This document shows, piece after piece, positions 1 through 7,900 of a stretch of DNA of 16,732 nucleotides. The notes beneath the pieces are model-generated. The model did not search any database. It saw nothing but the letters and a program-made list of their open reading frames with translations, and was not told the origin of the DNA. Both the position numbers and the translations under genes were made by a program. Where the stretch lies: NCBI GenBank assembly GCA_025869455.1, contig JAOZVT010000212.1, positions 1 through 16,732 on the forward strand, read 5' to 3'. Positions within the stretch are counted from its first letter, which is position 1. The number at the start of each line of letters is the position of its first letter. This DNA is from Prosthecobacter sp. (GTDB taxonomy: Bacteria; Verrucomicrobiota; Verrucomicrobiia; Verrucomicrobiales; Verrucomicrobiaceae).

Positions 1-2276
1 ACCACGATGTGGTTCCCACCCCCTGTTCCCGTGTGGCGACCATCCACCATGAATTTCTCCGTCCCCAAGCGGGTTTGGCGGGCTTCGTCATAGATGGTCT
101 TGGTCGTATTGACCAACTCGTTCCAGGTTTTGACTGGGTGAGTATTGACTTCGATCACCCCTGGGTCAGGTGTGACCTTGAGCACTTGCAGACGCGGATC
201 ATAAGGAGGCGGTGTGCCCTCCACGATCAGTGGCATTTTCAGAGTTGCGGCCACATCTTCGACAGCAGCCACTAGATCCAAATAATCTTCCACATCCTCA
301 ACAGGCGGCATGAAGACGTGCAGACGACCTTCACGTGCTTCCACGCACAAGGCTGTGCGAATGATCCACGGAGCAGACTCCTGGGAAGAAGGATAACGAG
401 CCGCCGGATTGTCACGCTCTTCATCCGTCAAGGCTTCCAGTTTACGCCTCTCAGGTTTCCCCTGCCCGGCATAGACCCCTTCACCATAACTAGACGGTAC
501 ATTGGTTAGGTCTTGCAGTGCATCACCCATGCCACTGAGCATTTGTTGACGGCTTTCAGGGCGCGGTGGCAATTCAGGCCAATCTTTCGTGGGATCCGTC
601 GGATAGATCCACGGGAAATCCGCAGCACTGACCCACGGAATGGAATCCAACGGCAGACGCAGGCCCATCGGAGAATCCCCTGGAATAAGATACATGGTAT
701 CATCCCGCACGTACCACGGACCACTCTGCCACTTGAGTTCTTCACCCACAAAGTTCCTTTGCAGAGGCAGCGCAAAACCCACGACCTTGTCCATGCCCTC
801 TTCAAAAATACGAGCCAAGCGCTGGCGCTCATACTCGTCCTTCAGATTGGACTTCAGCGGATCCACGTTCACCGGCATGCGCTTCTCTTTCCACAGGTAA
901 TAGAAAGCGTCTTCGTAGCCGGGCTTCAGCCACTTGGGGCTAACACCGAGCGCTGTCGCCAAAGCCACCCCAAAACGCTGCGCCACCGATTCATCGTGAC
1001 CATAGCTCCGGGATTCATCCGCGATGAGGGAATCATCGGCCCAGACAGGCACCCCGTCTTTACGCCAATAACAGCCTAACGACCAGCGTGGTAATTGCTC
1101 ACCAGGGTACCATTTACCCATGCCGTAATGCAAAAGTCCACCAGGGCCAAATTGCTTGCGCAGGCGCTTGATGAGTTGTCCAGAGAGAAGACGCTTTGTC
1201 GGACCTACCGCCCCCGTATTCCATTCGTCTCCCTCCATGTCGTCAATGCTCACAAAGGTAGGCTCGCCACCCATGGTTAGGCGCACGTCACCTTCGACCA
1301 ATTCATCATCAATCTGGTAGCCGAGAGCTTCGATTTCCTTCCACTGCTCAGGCGTGTAGGGCTTCGTGACACGAGCGGACTCAAAGATGCGCGTCACGCT
1401 CATCTCATGGTCAAACTCAACTTCACATTTATCCACCAAACCCGCCACAGGGGCCGCGCTGGTAGGATCAGGCGTTGCCGCCAGTGGGATGTGACCTTCC
1501 CCAGCAAACAAACCGGAAGTAGGGTCCAAACCGACCCAACCAGCTCCAGGCAGATACACTTCACACCAGGCGTGAAGATCCGTGAAATCCACCTCTGTCC
1601 CGCTAGGACCGTCCAGAGATTTCACATCCGCTTTGAGCTGAATCAAATAGCCGCTGACAAACCGTGCGGCCATGCCCAACTGACGCAAAATTTGAACCAT
1701 CAGCCAGGCACTGTCTCGGCAGGAACCACAGCCCAGATCCAGCGTTTCCTCAGGTGTCTGCACCCCGGGTTCCATGCGGATGTTGTAGTTGATATCCTTC
1801 CACAACATCTGGTTAAGCATCACCAGAAAGTCATTCGTCCGCATTGGCTCCTTCCCCGCCGTCATTTGCTGGCGAACACCGCGCAGGTAGGCCCCCACTT
1901 GCGGTGTCAAAGGTAGTTTACGGTGGTAGGGCTCTAATTCGTGAGCCAAGACGGGATCATAACGAAAGGGCACCCGCTCTGCCTCAGGCTCCAAAAAGAA
2001 GTCAAAAGGGTTATAGATCGCCATGTCAGCCACCAGATCCACTTCCACGCAAAGCTCCGTTGCCTTCTCAGGAAAGACCAAACGCGCTAGGTAGTTACTC
2101 TGGGGATCCTGCTGCCAATTGATAAAATGCGTATCCGGCTTAATCTTTAGCGAGTAAGCCAAGATCGGCGTTCGACAGTGCGGTGCGGGGCGCAAACGGA
2201 CAATGTGCGGTGAAAGATTCACCGGGCGGTCAAACTTGTACCGTGTGACGTGACGGAGGGCGACGTGGATAGACAT
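1..2276 (-). CDS. Large transglutaminase-like / DUF2126 protein (3' end cut by window)
   Basis: About 758 codons are present, read leftwards from ATG at 2276; the C-terminus lies beyond base 1. The N-terminal part (about residues 1-270) is a bacterial transglutaminase module: a start of the type MSIHVALRHVTRYKFDRPV, the active Cys in GSCRDSAW (C186), His in DLHAWCEVY (H235) and Asp in GLDPTSG (D251). The rest matches the DUF2126 region, including the GGEPTFVSIDD stretch and the DGRHTGTGGGNH motif just before the edge. Full-length family members are about 1,100 residues, so roughly two thirds is visible. Members often sit with ATP-grasp and alpha-E proteins in presumed peptide-modifying loci, but the reaction is not established. 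The gene starts 61 bases after the aquaporin stop on the same strand with no clear terminator between, so read-through from the ars operon is possible. No strong ribosome-binding site is seen. Confidence 0.9.
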   Translation of the reverse strand, partial: MSIHVALRHVTRYKFDRPVNLSPHIVRLRPAPHCRTPILAYSLKIKPDTHFINWQQDPQSNYLARLVFPEKATELCVEVDLVADMAIYNPFDFFLEPEAERVPFRYDPVLAHELEPYHRKLPLTPQVGAYLRGVRQQMTAGKEPMRTNDFLVMLNQMLWKDINYNIRMEPGVQTPEETLDLGCGSCRDSAWLMVQILRQLGMAARFVSGYLIQLKADVKSLDGPSGTEVDFTDLHAWCEVYLPGAGWVGLDPTSGLFAGEGHIPLAATPDPTSAAPVAGLVDKCEVEFDHEMSVTRIFESARVTKPYTPEQWKEIEALGYQIDDELVEGDVRLTMGGEPTFVSIDDMEGDEWNTGAVGPTKRLLSGQLIKRLRKQFGPGGLLHYGMGKWYPGEQLPRWSLGCYWRKDGVPVWADDSLIADESRSYGHDESVAQRFGVALATALGVSPKWLKPGYEDAFYYLWKEKRMPVNVDPLKSNLKDEYERQRLARIFEEGMDKVVGFALPLQRNFVGEELKWQSGPWYVRDDTMYLIPGDSPMGLRLPLDSIPWVSAADFPWIYPTDPTKDWPELPPRPESRQQMLSGMGDALQDLTNVPSSYGEGVYAGQGKPERRKLEALTDEERDNPAARYPSSQESAPWIIRTALCVEAREGRLHVFMPPVEDVEDYLDLVAAVEDVAATLKMPLIVEGTPPPYDPRLQVLKVTPDPGVIEVNTHPVKTWNELVNTTKTIYDEARQTRLGTEKFMVDGRHTGTGGGNHIV

Positions 2277-2337
2277 GCTAGGTTGGTTGTCCCTTCATCT
2301 CAAAGCATAGCGCGTGCCAGCGAAGAAAAGGAAACTT

Positions 2338-3159
2338 TTAATCCTTTTTCAGTGCCTCTAAAAAGTGCCTTTTGTCGAATCGACGGTAGGCCCCCGCTCC
2401 AAGGATTCCTCCACAGAGTGGGGCAAGCACATAAACCGTTAACCACCCCGCCCCATTGACGGTAAAAGGCACACTCCCCCAGCCCACCAGGGCAGAGAAA
2501 AATCGAGGGGCTAGATCCCGGGCAGGATTGAAACAAGCCATGGTCAACGGACCAAAAACGCAAATCAATAAGGTCAGGGTTAACCCGATCGCCACCGCGA
2601 CCCAGGCTCTGGGAAGGCTGCGTCTTCTCTGATCTGACAAGTAACCTACCACAAAAAGCAAAACAGCCGTGCCCACCACTTCTGCGATAAATGCGCCGAA
2701 GTGAGAAATGCGCAGCCGATCGATTTCAGTCAAAGGCAGCCCGCCAGGATTCGGGAAAAACTCTCCAAACACCATGGCTGTGGCCTCGCTCCCTGGGGCT
2801 CCTCGCACAATTTGGTGTGCCGTTTCATAGGCGATCAAGGGCGTCTGAAAGATCACAAATAGAACTGCCGCAGCCACAAAAGCCCCTAGCATTTGCGCCA
2901 GCACATAAGGCAAAATGCGTTTGGGTGGAAATCCCTCCCAGACCGCCAAGGCCACCGTCACCGCTGGATTTAAATGTGCGCCACTCAGACCTGCGGTCAG
3001 GTAAATGGCGATCGCGACACCCAGCCCCCACACCAAGGCCACCTGAAAGACACCGACCAAGGCCCCCGTCAAAACAGCCAAACAAACACTTCCGCAGCCA
3101 AAGAAGACCAGCAAAAAAGTGCCCGTAAATTCACCGATGAACCAGGACGGCAATCGCAT
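2338..3159 (-). CDS. MIP-family aquaglyceroporin, probable arsenite channel (AqpS-like)
   Basis: This 273-residue membrane channel has both NPA boxes: HLNPAV (N64-A66) and FNPARD (N211-D215). The Asp after the second NPAR and the WGLGVAIAIYLTAGLSGAHLNPA-like segment (W44 onwards) resemble E. coli GlpF, so it should pass neutral polyols or As(OH)3 rather than only water. By my alignment to recalled GlpF numbering, the selectivity filter keeps Trp (W44) and Arg (R214), but the GlpF Phe200 and Gly191 positions appear to be Ala208 and Ile199. It is the last ars gene, 13 bases after arsC. In Sinorhizobium meliloti an aquaglyceroporin (AqpS) replaces the arsenite pump and lets arsenite made by ArsC leave down its gradient. 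The context points to the same role here, although glycerol uptake remains possible. Confidence 0.9.
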   Translation of the reverse strand: MRLPSWFIGEFTGTFLLVFFGCGSVCLAVLTGALVGVFQVALVWGLGVAIAIYLTAGLSGAHLNPAVTVALAVWEGFPPKRILPYVLAQMLGAFVAAAVLFVIFQTPLIAYETAHQIVRGAPGSEATAMVFGEFFPNPGGLPLTEIDRLRISHFGAFIAEVVGTAVLLFVVGYLSDQRRRSLPRAWVAVAIGLTLTLLICVFGPLTMACFNPARDLAPRFFSALVGWGSVPFTVNGAGWLTVYVLAPLCGGILGAGAYRRFDKRHFLEALKKD

Positions 3160-3172
3160 AACTAGAATCCAG

Positions 3173-3613
3173 CTATAACGCTCGCCCCTCCCTTAGACCT
3201 GCCGCATAAGCACCAAAGACCAAACGAATTTCATCCCTTACCCGACGAAACTCTGCCAAAATTTCCTCATCCGAACCCACTGCATGCGCCGGATCATCAA
3301 AACCCCAGTGATACCGGTTCACCTGGCCCGGATACATAGGGCAAGCTTGATCTGCATTCCCGCATACGGTGATCACCGTAGCAATGTCCTGATCTAAAAA
3401 ATCATTCATGTGCTTGGACGTATGCGCTGAGATGTCGATACCGATCTCCGCAAGGACTGCGATAGCCTTCGGATGAACATAACCCGCAGGCTTGGAACCC
3501 GCACTTTGTACCTCCACCAAATCCCCTGCGAATTGGCGCAAAATGCCCTCCGCCATATGACTACGGCAGGAGTTCCCAGTGCATAAAATCAGAACGATTG
3601 GTTTGCTCATCAC
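3173..3613 (-). CDS. arsC: Arsenate reductase, low-molecular-weight phosphatase type, thioredoxin-coupled
   Basis: This 146-residue cytoplasmic enzyme reduces arsenate to arsenite. The N-terminal P-loop CTGNSCRS (C11 to R17) is the CX5R signature of the low-molecular-weight tyrosine phosphatase fold. A second Cys pair, C84 and C91 in VCGNADQACP, has the spacing of Cys82/Cys89 in Staphylococcus pI258 ArsC, which marks the thioredoxin-dependent class. The FDDPA motif near residue 105 supplies the catalytic acid. The start is ATG at 3613, or the adjacent second Met. The gene lies 15 bases downstream of the DUF6428 gene and 13 upstream of the aquaglyceroporin, which fits an operon producing arsenite for channel exit. 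A simple protein tyrosine phosphatase is less likely because the two extra redox cysteines are conserved. Confidence 0.93.
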   Translation of the reverse strand: MMSKPIVLILCTGNSCRSHMAEGILRQFAGDLVEVQSAGSKPAGYVHPKAIAVLAEIGIDISAHTSKHMNDFLDQDIATVITVCGNADQACPMYPGQVNRYHWGFDDPAHAVGSDEEILAEFRRVRDEIRLVFGAYAAGLREGRAL

Positions 3614-3628
3614 AGGTTAGGCAAAGTT

Positions 3629-4105
3629 TCAGCAACAACCACTCCCCGGAGCGCAGCCCAGCAAATTCACCGTGGCGGCAGGCCCACAGACACCCGGCAG
3701 GCAGAGCTCTTTGGCTAGGCAATCCGTGTGTTTGAGTCCGAGTTGAAAGGCCAGCGAACCGTCCAATACCTGGACACCCGTCACTGGAAACTGACTCACT
3801 GAGAAATCCTCAAACTCCACCTCCACAGGCAATTGATCGTCCGGCAGTACATCACCAGCTTTACCAAAAATCATGCTCAGCTTTCCTGCCACCAGACGGT
3901 GATCCGTATCATCAGCCGTCCAGGTTTGTAGAAGGCAGCTTTCCGTACTGCGGCGGGTACCTCCACAATCAATGAAGTTCTTCTTCACATGTCCCACTTC
4001 CGTGATGTGGAAATGGGCGGGGATCAGGCCACCGTCAGGCAGGATAAAAAGCAGAGGCTTTTCTGGGTGCTCCTTGAGGTGAGCTTGGAATTCAGTGATC
4101 TTCAT
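3629..4105 (-). CDS. DUF6428 family protein with Cys-rich C-terminal tail
   Basis: This 158-residue soluble protein resembles the DUF6428 family, recognised from PAHFHITEVGHV (residues 29-40), KNFIDCGGT (42-50) and the TDCLAKELC segment (127-135). Related proteins are known to me beside arsR genes; no function has been established. It carries eight cysteines, six of them in the last 30 residues (C129, C135, C140, C151, C157, C158), ending in PGSGCC. That tail could bind As(III) or another thiophilic metal, or carry redox thiols; this is inference. There is no signal peptide or membrane segment. It lies between arsR (20-base gap) and arsC (15-base gap), so it should be co-induced with them. 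The start ATG at 4105 follows an A-rich stretch, not a Shine-Dalgarno sequence. Confidence 0.85.
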   Translation of the reverse strand: MKITEFQAHLKEHPEKPLLFILPDGGLIPAHFHITEVGHVKKNFIDCGGTRRSTESCLLQTWTADDTDHRLVAGKLSMIFGKAGDVLPDDQLPVEVEFEDFSVSQFPVTGVQVLDGSLAFQLGLKHTDCLAKELCLPGVCGPAATVNLLGCAPGSGCC

Positions 4106-4125
4106 ATTTTTTTGTGGTTAAGTAT

Positions 4126-4452
4126 TCAGTCACAACAACTGCTGCGGCAGCTCTCCATATTCGGGGTCAGTTCATCCAGGCAGCGCAGAAAAGTTCCCAG
4201 GCAGGAACACGCGAGGCGGTAATAAATATTCAGCCCCCGCTTTTCACAAACCAACACTCCCGCCTGACGCATTAAGGTTAAGTGCTTTGAAACCGTGGAC
4301 ATATCTGCACCAACCAAGGCCTGAAGATCACACACGCACTTTTCGCCACTCATCAAAGTTTCAGCAATGAGCATGCGTGATGGATGGGCCAGAGCCTTCA
4401 TCACCGCGACTCGCTGGCGGAGGGTTGCCGAGGGCATTTGAGTGAGTTGCAT
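4126..4452 (-). CDS. arsR: ArsR/SmtB-family arsenite-responsive repressor
   Basis: This 108-residue winged-helix regulator has MKALAHPSRMLIAETL (residues 18-33), the metal-sensing CVCDL motif (C39, C41) and the recognition helix region MSTVSKHLTLMRQAG (51-65), followed by the wing (about 67-80). CVC in this helix is the As(III) site of the classic E. coli ArsR type. Extra cysteines occur at C82, C84 and C91 and in a tail SCRSSCCD (C102, C106, C107), which could add to metal binding. It is the first gene of a leftward operon and its ATG is 8 bases from a near-perfect palindrome (4460-4475), the expected autoregulatory operator. Binding of arsenite should release the repressor. Confidence 0.93.
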   Translation of the reverse strand: MQLTQMPSATLRQRVAVMKALAHPSRMLIAETLMSGEKCVCDLQALVGADMSTVSKHLTLMRQAGVLVCEKRGLNIYYRLACSCLGTFLRCLDELTPNMESCRSSCCD

Positions 4453-4459
4453 GATCTAT

Positions 4460-4475
4460 TTGGCAAAATAGCCAA
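4460..4475 (-). promoter_or_regulatory. Candidate ArsR operator overlapping the arsR promoter
   Basis: On the minus strand the sequence is TTGGCTATTTTGCCAA: two 5-base arms TTGGC/GCCAA around a 6-base spacer, ending 8 bases before the arsR start. It covers a possible -10 (TATTTT, 4470-4465) that lies 17 bases from a weak -35 (TTGCGG, 4493-4488). Repression by blocking RNA polymerase would follow. The same sequence with one change recurs at 8140-8155. The operator role is inferred from position, symmetry and recurrence. Confidence 0.65.
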
Positions 4476-4555
4476 GCAGTTTCAATGCCGCAAGAAACAT
4501 TTTTGCCCAAGCATCTGACTTGCCTCCTAAACTGCACCTGCTTTGATGGTTACGC

Positions 4556-5050
4556 ATGAAAGCTGCACCTACCCTACTCGCACTCACCTCTTTGGCTCTT
4601 ATTACGGCACTCACCAGTTGTGGGACCTCTGCTCCTGAAGCCCCTGCTTCGGCCTCCAGCAGCACCGCTGAAGCCAGCGAACCTGTTTCCGAAGATTTCC
4701 AGGGAGACATTACCAATCCTGCACAGGCCCGAAAAAGCACACACCTCACCAAAGCTGCCGCCCAGATCCAAGATGGGGTCACCACACGCAAGGATGTCAT
4801 CCGCAAGTTAGGCCTCTTTTACAGCAAAGGCACCAATGCCGCCGGCCAAGCCACAGGCCTCTGGAAGTTCAGCCCCAGCGCATCCACGGCCAAGGCATGG
4901 ATCCCTGGCTCAGCCTTCATTCCTGGGGCCATCATCACCTATTATCAATCGGTCACCGTTGTATTTGACGCGAATGATGTCGTCGTCTCTCACAGCTTCC
5001 TAGAAAGCACGAAGGAGAAAACCGGACTTGGCTTCAGCTACGGCGGTTAA
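4556..5050 (+). CDS. Small lipoprotein, BamE/SmpA-like
   Basis: This 164-residue protein begins with a lipoprotein signal: a basic start, a hydrophobic stretch to residue 20 and lipobox LTSC (C22). A Ser/Ala/Glu-rich linker follows (about 23-60). The segment QIQDGVTTRKDVIRKLG (70-86) resembles the 'G.T..dV...LG' element of BamE/SmpA-like folds, and the C-terminal half has alternating beta-like segments ending in VTVVFDANDVVVSH. It would sit in the outer membrane or periplasm. It is divergent from arsR and ends in its own strong terminator, so it is probably monocistronic. The BamE resemblance is by eye only and does not prove a role in outer-membrane assembly. Confidence 0.75.
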   Translation: MKAAPTLLALTSLALITALTSCGTSAPEAPASASSSTAEASEPVSEDFQGDITNPAQARKSTHLTKAAAQIQDGVTTRKDVIRKLGLFYSKGTNAAGQATGLWKFSPSASTAKAWIPGSAFIPGAIITYYQSVTVVFDANDVVVSHSFLESTKEKTGLGFSYGG

Positions 5051-5068
5051 ATAAATTCCAGCTTCCTA

Positions 5069-5103
5069 GCGCACGCGGGCAACAAGCCTGCGTGCGCTTT
5101 TTT
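5069..5103 (+). terminator. Intrinsic terminator after the lipoprotein gene
   Basis: A 12-base stem GCGCACGCGGGC / GCCTGCGTGCGC (one G-U pair) with loop AACAA is followed by six T residues, 18 bases after the lipoprotein stop codon. It is a classic rho-independent terminator. Confidence 0.9.
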
Positions 5104-5391
5104 ATGCACAAAGGGTGTTAGGCGTGAATGGACTGAACGAAAAAGGGGTTGCCTCCGACCTTATCCGCCCCCAAGTCAGTTGCCCCCAAACCCATGATGT
5201 GTCTGTTTGTTTTCAACTTCTCCCGTGCGCAAGTGACTCCGCCATAGCATGACCCTGCGCGCCACACATCCCGTGATGGCTCCTCCATCCCTAAAGACTA
5301 ACCTAGCTCGCAGGGACACTCTTTCCAAAAAAGCCTCCAGGCCACGGACCTGGTAGCCGACTTTCATACATCCGTCCTCTCCTCTGCATTC
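5104..5391 (+). other. Gap between the terminator and the SulP gene
   Basis: About 290 bases without a convincing gene. A 63-codon frame on the minus strand (5176-5367) resembles no family I know. The region should contain the SulP promoter, but no clear -35/-10 pair or repeat was found. No sequence like the TTGGC-N6-GCCAA operator occurs here. Confidence 0.5.
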
Positions 5392-6870
5392 GTGTTCTCT
5401 AAAAATCTACGTCAAGAATGGTTCTCCAACATCCGCGGTGACTTACTCGCGGGCACGGTGGTCGCCCTCGCCCTCATCCCTGAAGCCATTGCCTTCTCCA
5501 TCATCGCGGGGGTAGATCCCAAAGTGGGTCTCTACGCCTCTTTCTGCATCGCTGTCGTAACAGCCATCTTCGGCGGTCGCCCCGGCATGATCTCCGCCGC
5601 CACAGGAGCCATGGCACTGCTCATGGTCACTCTGGTGAAAGAACATGGCCTGCAATACTTGCTGGTGGCCACACTCCTCACCGGAATATTCCAGATCATT
5701 GCTGGCATCATACGCATTGGCGATGTCATGCGCTTTGTCTCCAAGTCGGTGATGACGGGTTTTGTCAATGCCTTGGCCATCTTGATCTTCATGGCTCAAT
5801 TGCCTGAGTTCAAAGGTGCTGGCCCTATCATGTACGCCATGGTCGCGGGTTCCTTGGCGATCATCTATCTGCTGCCTCGCCTGACTAAAGCGGTCCCCTC
5901 CCCCTTGGTCGCCATCATCGTGATGACCGTTTTGGCCATTGTCTTTAAACTGGACGTGCGCCGCGTCGGTGACCTGGGTGCCCTGCCAGAAGCTCTGCCT
6001 ATTTTCCTTTGGCCCCAGGTTCCCTGGACCTTAGAGACGCTCTGGATCGTCCTTCCTTACTCCGCCGGGCTCGCGGCAGTCGGCTTACTGGAATCTCTGA
6101 TGACATCCCAAATCGTGGATGAAATGACCGATACTCCCAGCAACAAAAACCGCGAATGCACAGGCCAAGGTTTGGCAAACATCGTGGCGGGTCTTTTTGG
6201 TGGCATGGCTGGTTGCGCAATGATTGGCCAATCCGTCATCAACGTGAAGTCAGGTGGTCGCGGACGCCTCTCCACCTTTGTGGCGGGTGTCTTTCTGCTC
6301 ATTTTGTTAGTCCTCCTAGGCCCCTGGGTAAAACAGATTCCCATGCCCGCGCTAGTAGCGGTGATGATCATGGTTTCCATCGGAACTTTCTCCTGGGCCT
6401 CATTCAAGAACATGGGCCTGCACCCGAAGAGCTCCAGCACAGTCATGATCTCCACCGTCATCGTCGTGGTCTTCACGCACAATTTGGCCCTAGGAGTCGG
6501 CGTGGGAGTCCTGCTCAGCGCCTTGTTCTTTGCCCGCAAAGTCTCCCAAATCCTGCGTGTCACCAGCACCTTGGACACCCCCGATTGCCGCACCTACACC
6601 GTCTCGGGACAACTCTTCTTTGCCTCTGCTGACGCCTTTGTGAAGGAGTTTGATTTCAAGGAAGTCTTGCCAAAAATCCGCATTGATGTGAGTAACGCTC
6701 ACTTCTGGGATCTGACCGCCGTTGCCTCCCTGGACAAAGTCGTGCTAAAGTTTCGGCGTGAGGCCACCGAGGTCGAAGTCATCGGCCTCAATGAAGCCAG
6801 CGCCACCCTAGTGGACCGCCTTGGCGTTCATGACAAACCTGATGCCTTAGAGCGGCTTCTTGCCCATTAA
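5392..6870 (+). CDS. SulP-family inorganic anion transporter with C-terminal STAS domain
   Basis: This 492-residue inner-membrane protein moves anions such as sulfate or bicarbonate. The start of the transporter domain, LLAGTVVALALIPEAIAFSIIAGVDP (about 18-43), carries the SulP signature, followed by about ten to eleven hydrophobic segments up to residue 395. The cytoplasmic STAS domain covers about 397-490, with DVSNAHFWDLTAV and VIGLNEASATLVDRLGVHDKP. This short form with a tightly conserved STAS end is the YbaR-like bacterial subgroup. The start is GTG at 5392, with no Shine-Dalgarno sequence. The universal stress gene follows 19 bases later, a common pairing. Substrate cannot be decided: proximity to sulfur genes favours sulfate or another sulfur oxyanion, but bicarbonate is equally typical. 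Confidence 0.9.
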   Translation: MFSKNLRQEWFSNIRGDLLAGTVVALALIPEAIAFSIIAGVDPKVGLYASFCIAVVTAIFGGRPGMISAATGAMALLMVTLVKEHGLQYLLVATLLTGIFQIIAGIIRIGDVMRFVSKSVMTGFVNALAILIFMAQLPEFKGAGPIMYAMVAGSLAIIYLLPRLTKAVPSPLVAIIVMTVLAIVFKLDVRRVGDLGALPEALPIFLWPQVPWTLETLWIVLPYSAGLAAVGLLESLMTSQIVDEMTDTPSNKNRECTGQGLANIVAGLFGGMAGCAMIGQSVINVKSGGRGRLSTFVAGVFLLILLVLLGPWVKQIPMPALVAVMIMVSIGTFSWASFKNMGLHPKSSSTVMISTVIVVVFTHNLALGVGVGVLLSALFFARKVSQILRVTSTLDTPDCRTYTVSGQLFFASADAFVKEFDFKEVLPKIRIDVSNAHFWDLTAVASLDKVVLKFRREATEVEVIGLNEASATLVDRLGVHDKPDALERLLAH

Positions 6871-6889
6871 CCCACCAGCCCTCATCCCT

Positions 6890-7744
6890 ATGTCACATAT
6901 CCTCACCTGCACAGACGGCTCACTCTACGCTCCCAGCGTTTACCAGCACAGCGCCTGGGTGGCTAAACAGATGAATGTCGGCATCAAAGTGCTGCATGTT
7001 CTTGATCCTCATCGTGAACGTTGCCATGGCATTGATTACACAGGCACCATTGGTTTTGATGCCAGCATCGAACTCACGGAAGAATTGGTTAAACTGGAAG
7101 AGTCACAGGCCCGTATCGCGCGACTGAAGGGAACCGCCATCTTGGAGGATGCAGACAAACAGCTCCGTGCCTTAGGCATCACTGAACTGGAGGAACTCCA
7201 ACGTCACGGCTCCCTGGTGGACACACTGGAGGAGCTGGAACCCAGCGCCGAACTCGTTGTGTTAGGCAAACGAGGCGAGCATGCAGACTTTGCCAAAGGT
7301 CATCTCGGTGGCGAAATTGAGCGCGTCATACGTGCCAGCGTTCGGCCAGTACTCGTCACCTCACGAGCCTACAAACCCATTGAGAGATTCCTCATCGCTT
7401 ATGATGGTGGGCCAAGCATCAACAAGGCTATTGATTTCGTCATCAGCAATCCTCTGTTAAAAGGGCTGCACTGCCACATCTTGCGCGCAGGCCATGTGGA
7501 TGACACGGCAAAATGGTATTTGGAAGAAGCGGCCACTCGACTGCGTGACGCAGGTTTTCTAGTCGTCGCCGCAGCTCAGCCAGGCCCTGCTGAAGAAATC
7601 ATCTCCAGTGTCATCAAAGCCAGTGATATCGATCTTCTCGTCATGGGGGCCTATGGGCACAGCCCCATCCGCCAATTCATTCTTGGCAGCACCACGACCA
7701 CGATGGTCCGCACCTGCATGGTACCAGTCTTGATGTTCCGCTAA
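6890..7744 (+). CDS. Tandem universal stress protein (two Usp domains)
   Basis: This 284-residue cytoplasmic protein has two Usp folds. Domain 1 spans about 1-158, from ILTCTDGS to a degenerate nucleotide loop GKRGEHADFAKGHLGG (126-141). Domain 2 spans about 165-284, from FLIAYDGGPSINKA to a canonical GX2GX9GS ATP loop (G253, G256, G266-S267). Only the second loop has the exact spacing, so ATP binding is likelier there. I chose ATG at 6890; a TTG at 6860 in the same frame would overlap the SulP gene and adds no conserved residues. The gene lies 19 bases after the SulP stop, suggesting one transcript and perhaps a sensory partner for the transporter. Confidence 0.88.
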   Translation: MSHILTCTDGSLYAPSVYQHSAWVAKQMNVGIKVLHVLDPHRERCHGIDYTGTIGFDASIELTEELVKLEESQARIARLKGTAILEDADKQLRALGITELEELQRHGSLVDTLEELEPSAELVVLGKRGEHADFAKGHLGGEIERVIRASVRPVLVTSRAYKPIERFLIAYDGGPSINKAIDFVISNPLLKGLHCHILRAGHVDDTAKWYLEEAATRLRDAGFLVVAAAQPGPAEEIISSVIKASDIDLLVMGAYGHSPIRQFILGSTTTTMVRTCMVPVLMFR

Positions 7745-7776
7745 ATGTCCACACGGACAGCCGCATCAAAGGATGT

Positions 7777-7853
7777 GCGCTGAGGACACAAGGAGTGTCC
7801 TCATCCCGCAGCTTCAGGCAAAAGTGGGACACTCTCAGGAGATACCTCAGCGC
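7777..7853. repeat. Imperfect palindrome with alternative hairpins
   Basis: The outer arms GCGCTGAGG (7777-7785) and CCTCAGCGC (7845-7853) are perfect complements, and inner arms GAGTGTCC (7793-7800) and GGACACTC (7827-7834) also pair perfectly. A competing local hairpin uses TGAGGACAC (7781-7789) and GTGTCCTCA (7795-7803) with a 5-base loop. The local hairpin and the long one cannot form together. No T run follows, so it is not a normal terminator. It starts 32 bases after the universal stress gene. Confidence 0.7.
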
Positions 7854-7900
7854 AGGCCCCAGAGTCCCCTTTGCCTGTATTGCTTTGCCATCCGGCTCCC

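Noticed and set aside
506..1916. Several plus- and minus-strand frames of 60-190 codons in the first 2.2 kb
   Set aside because: All are shadows of the long transglutaminase/DUF2126 frame, which has clear catalytic motifs throughout.
5176..5367. 63-codon frame on the minus strand between the terminator and the SulP gene
   Set aside because: No family resemblance, no plausible start context, and composition like non-coding sequence.
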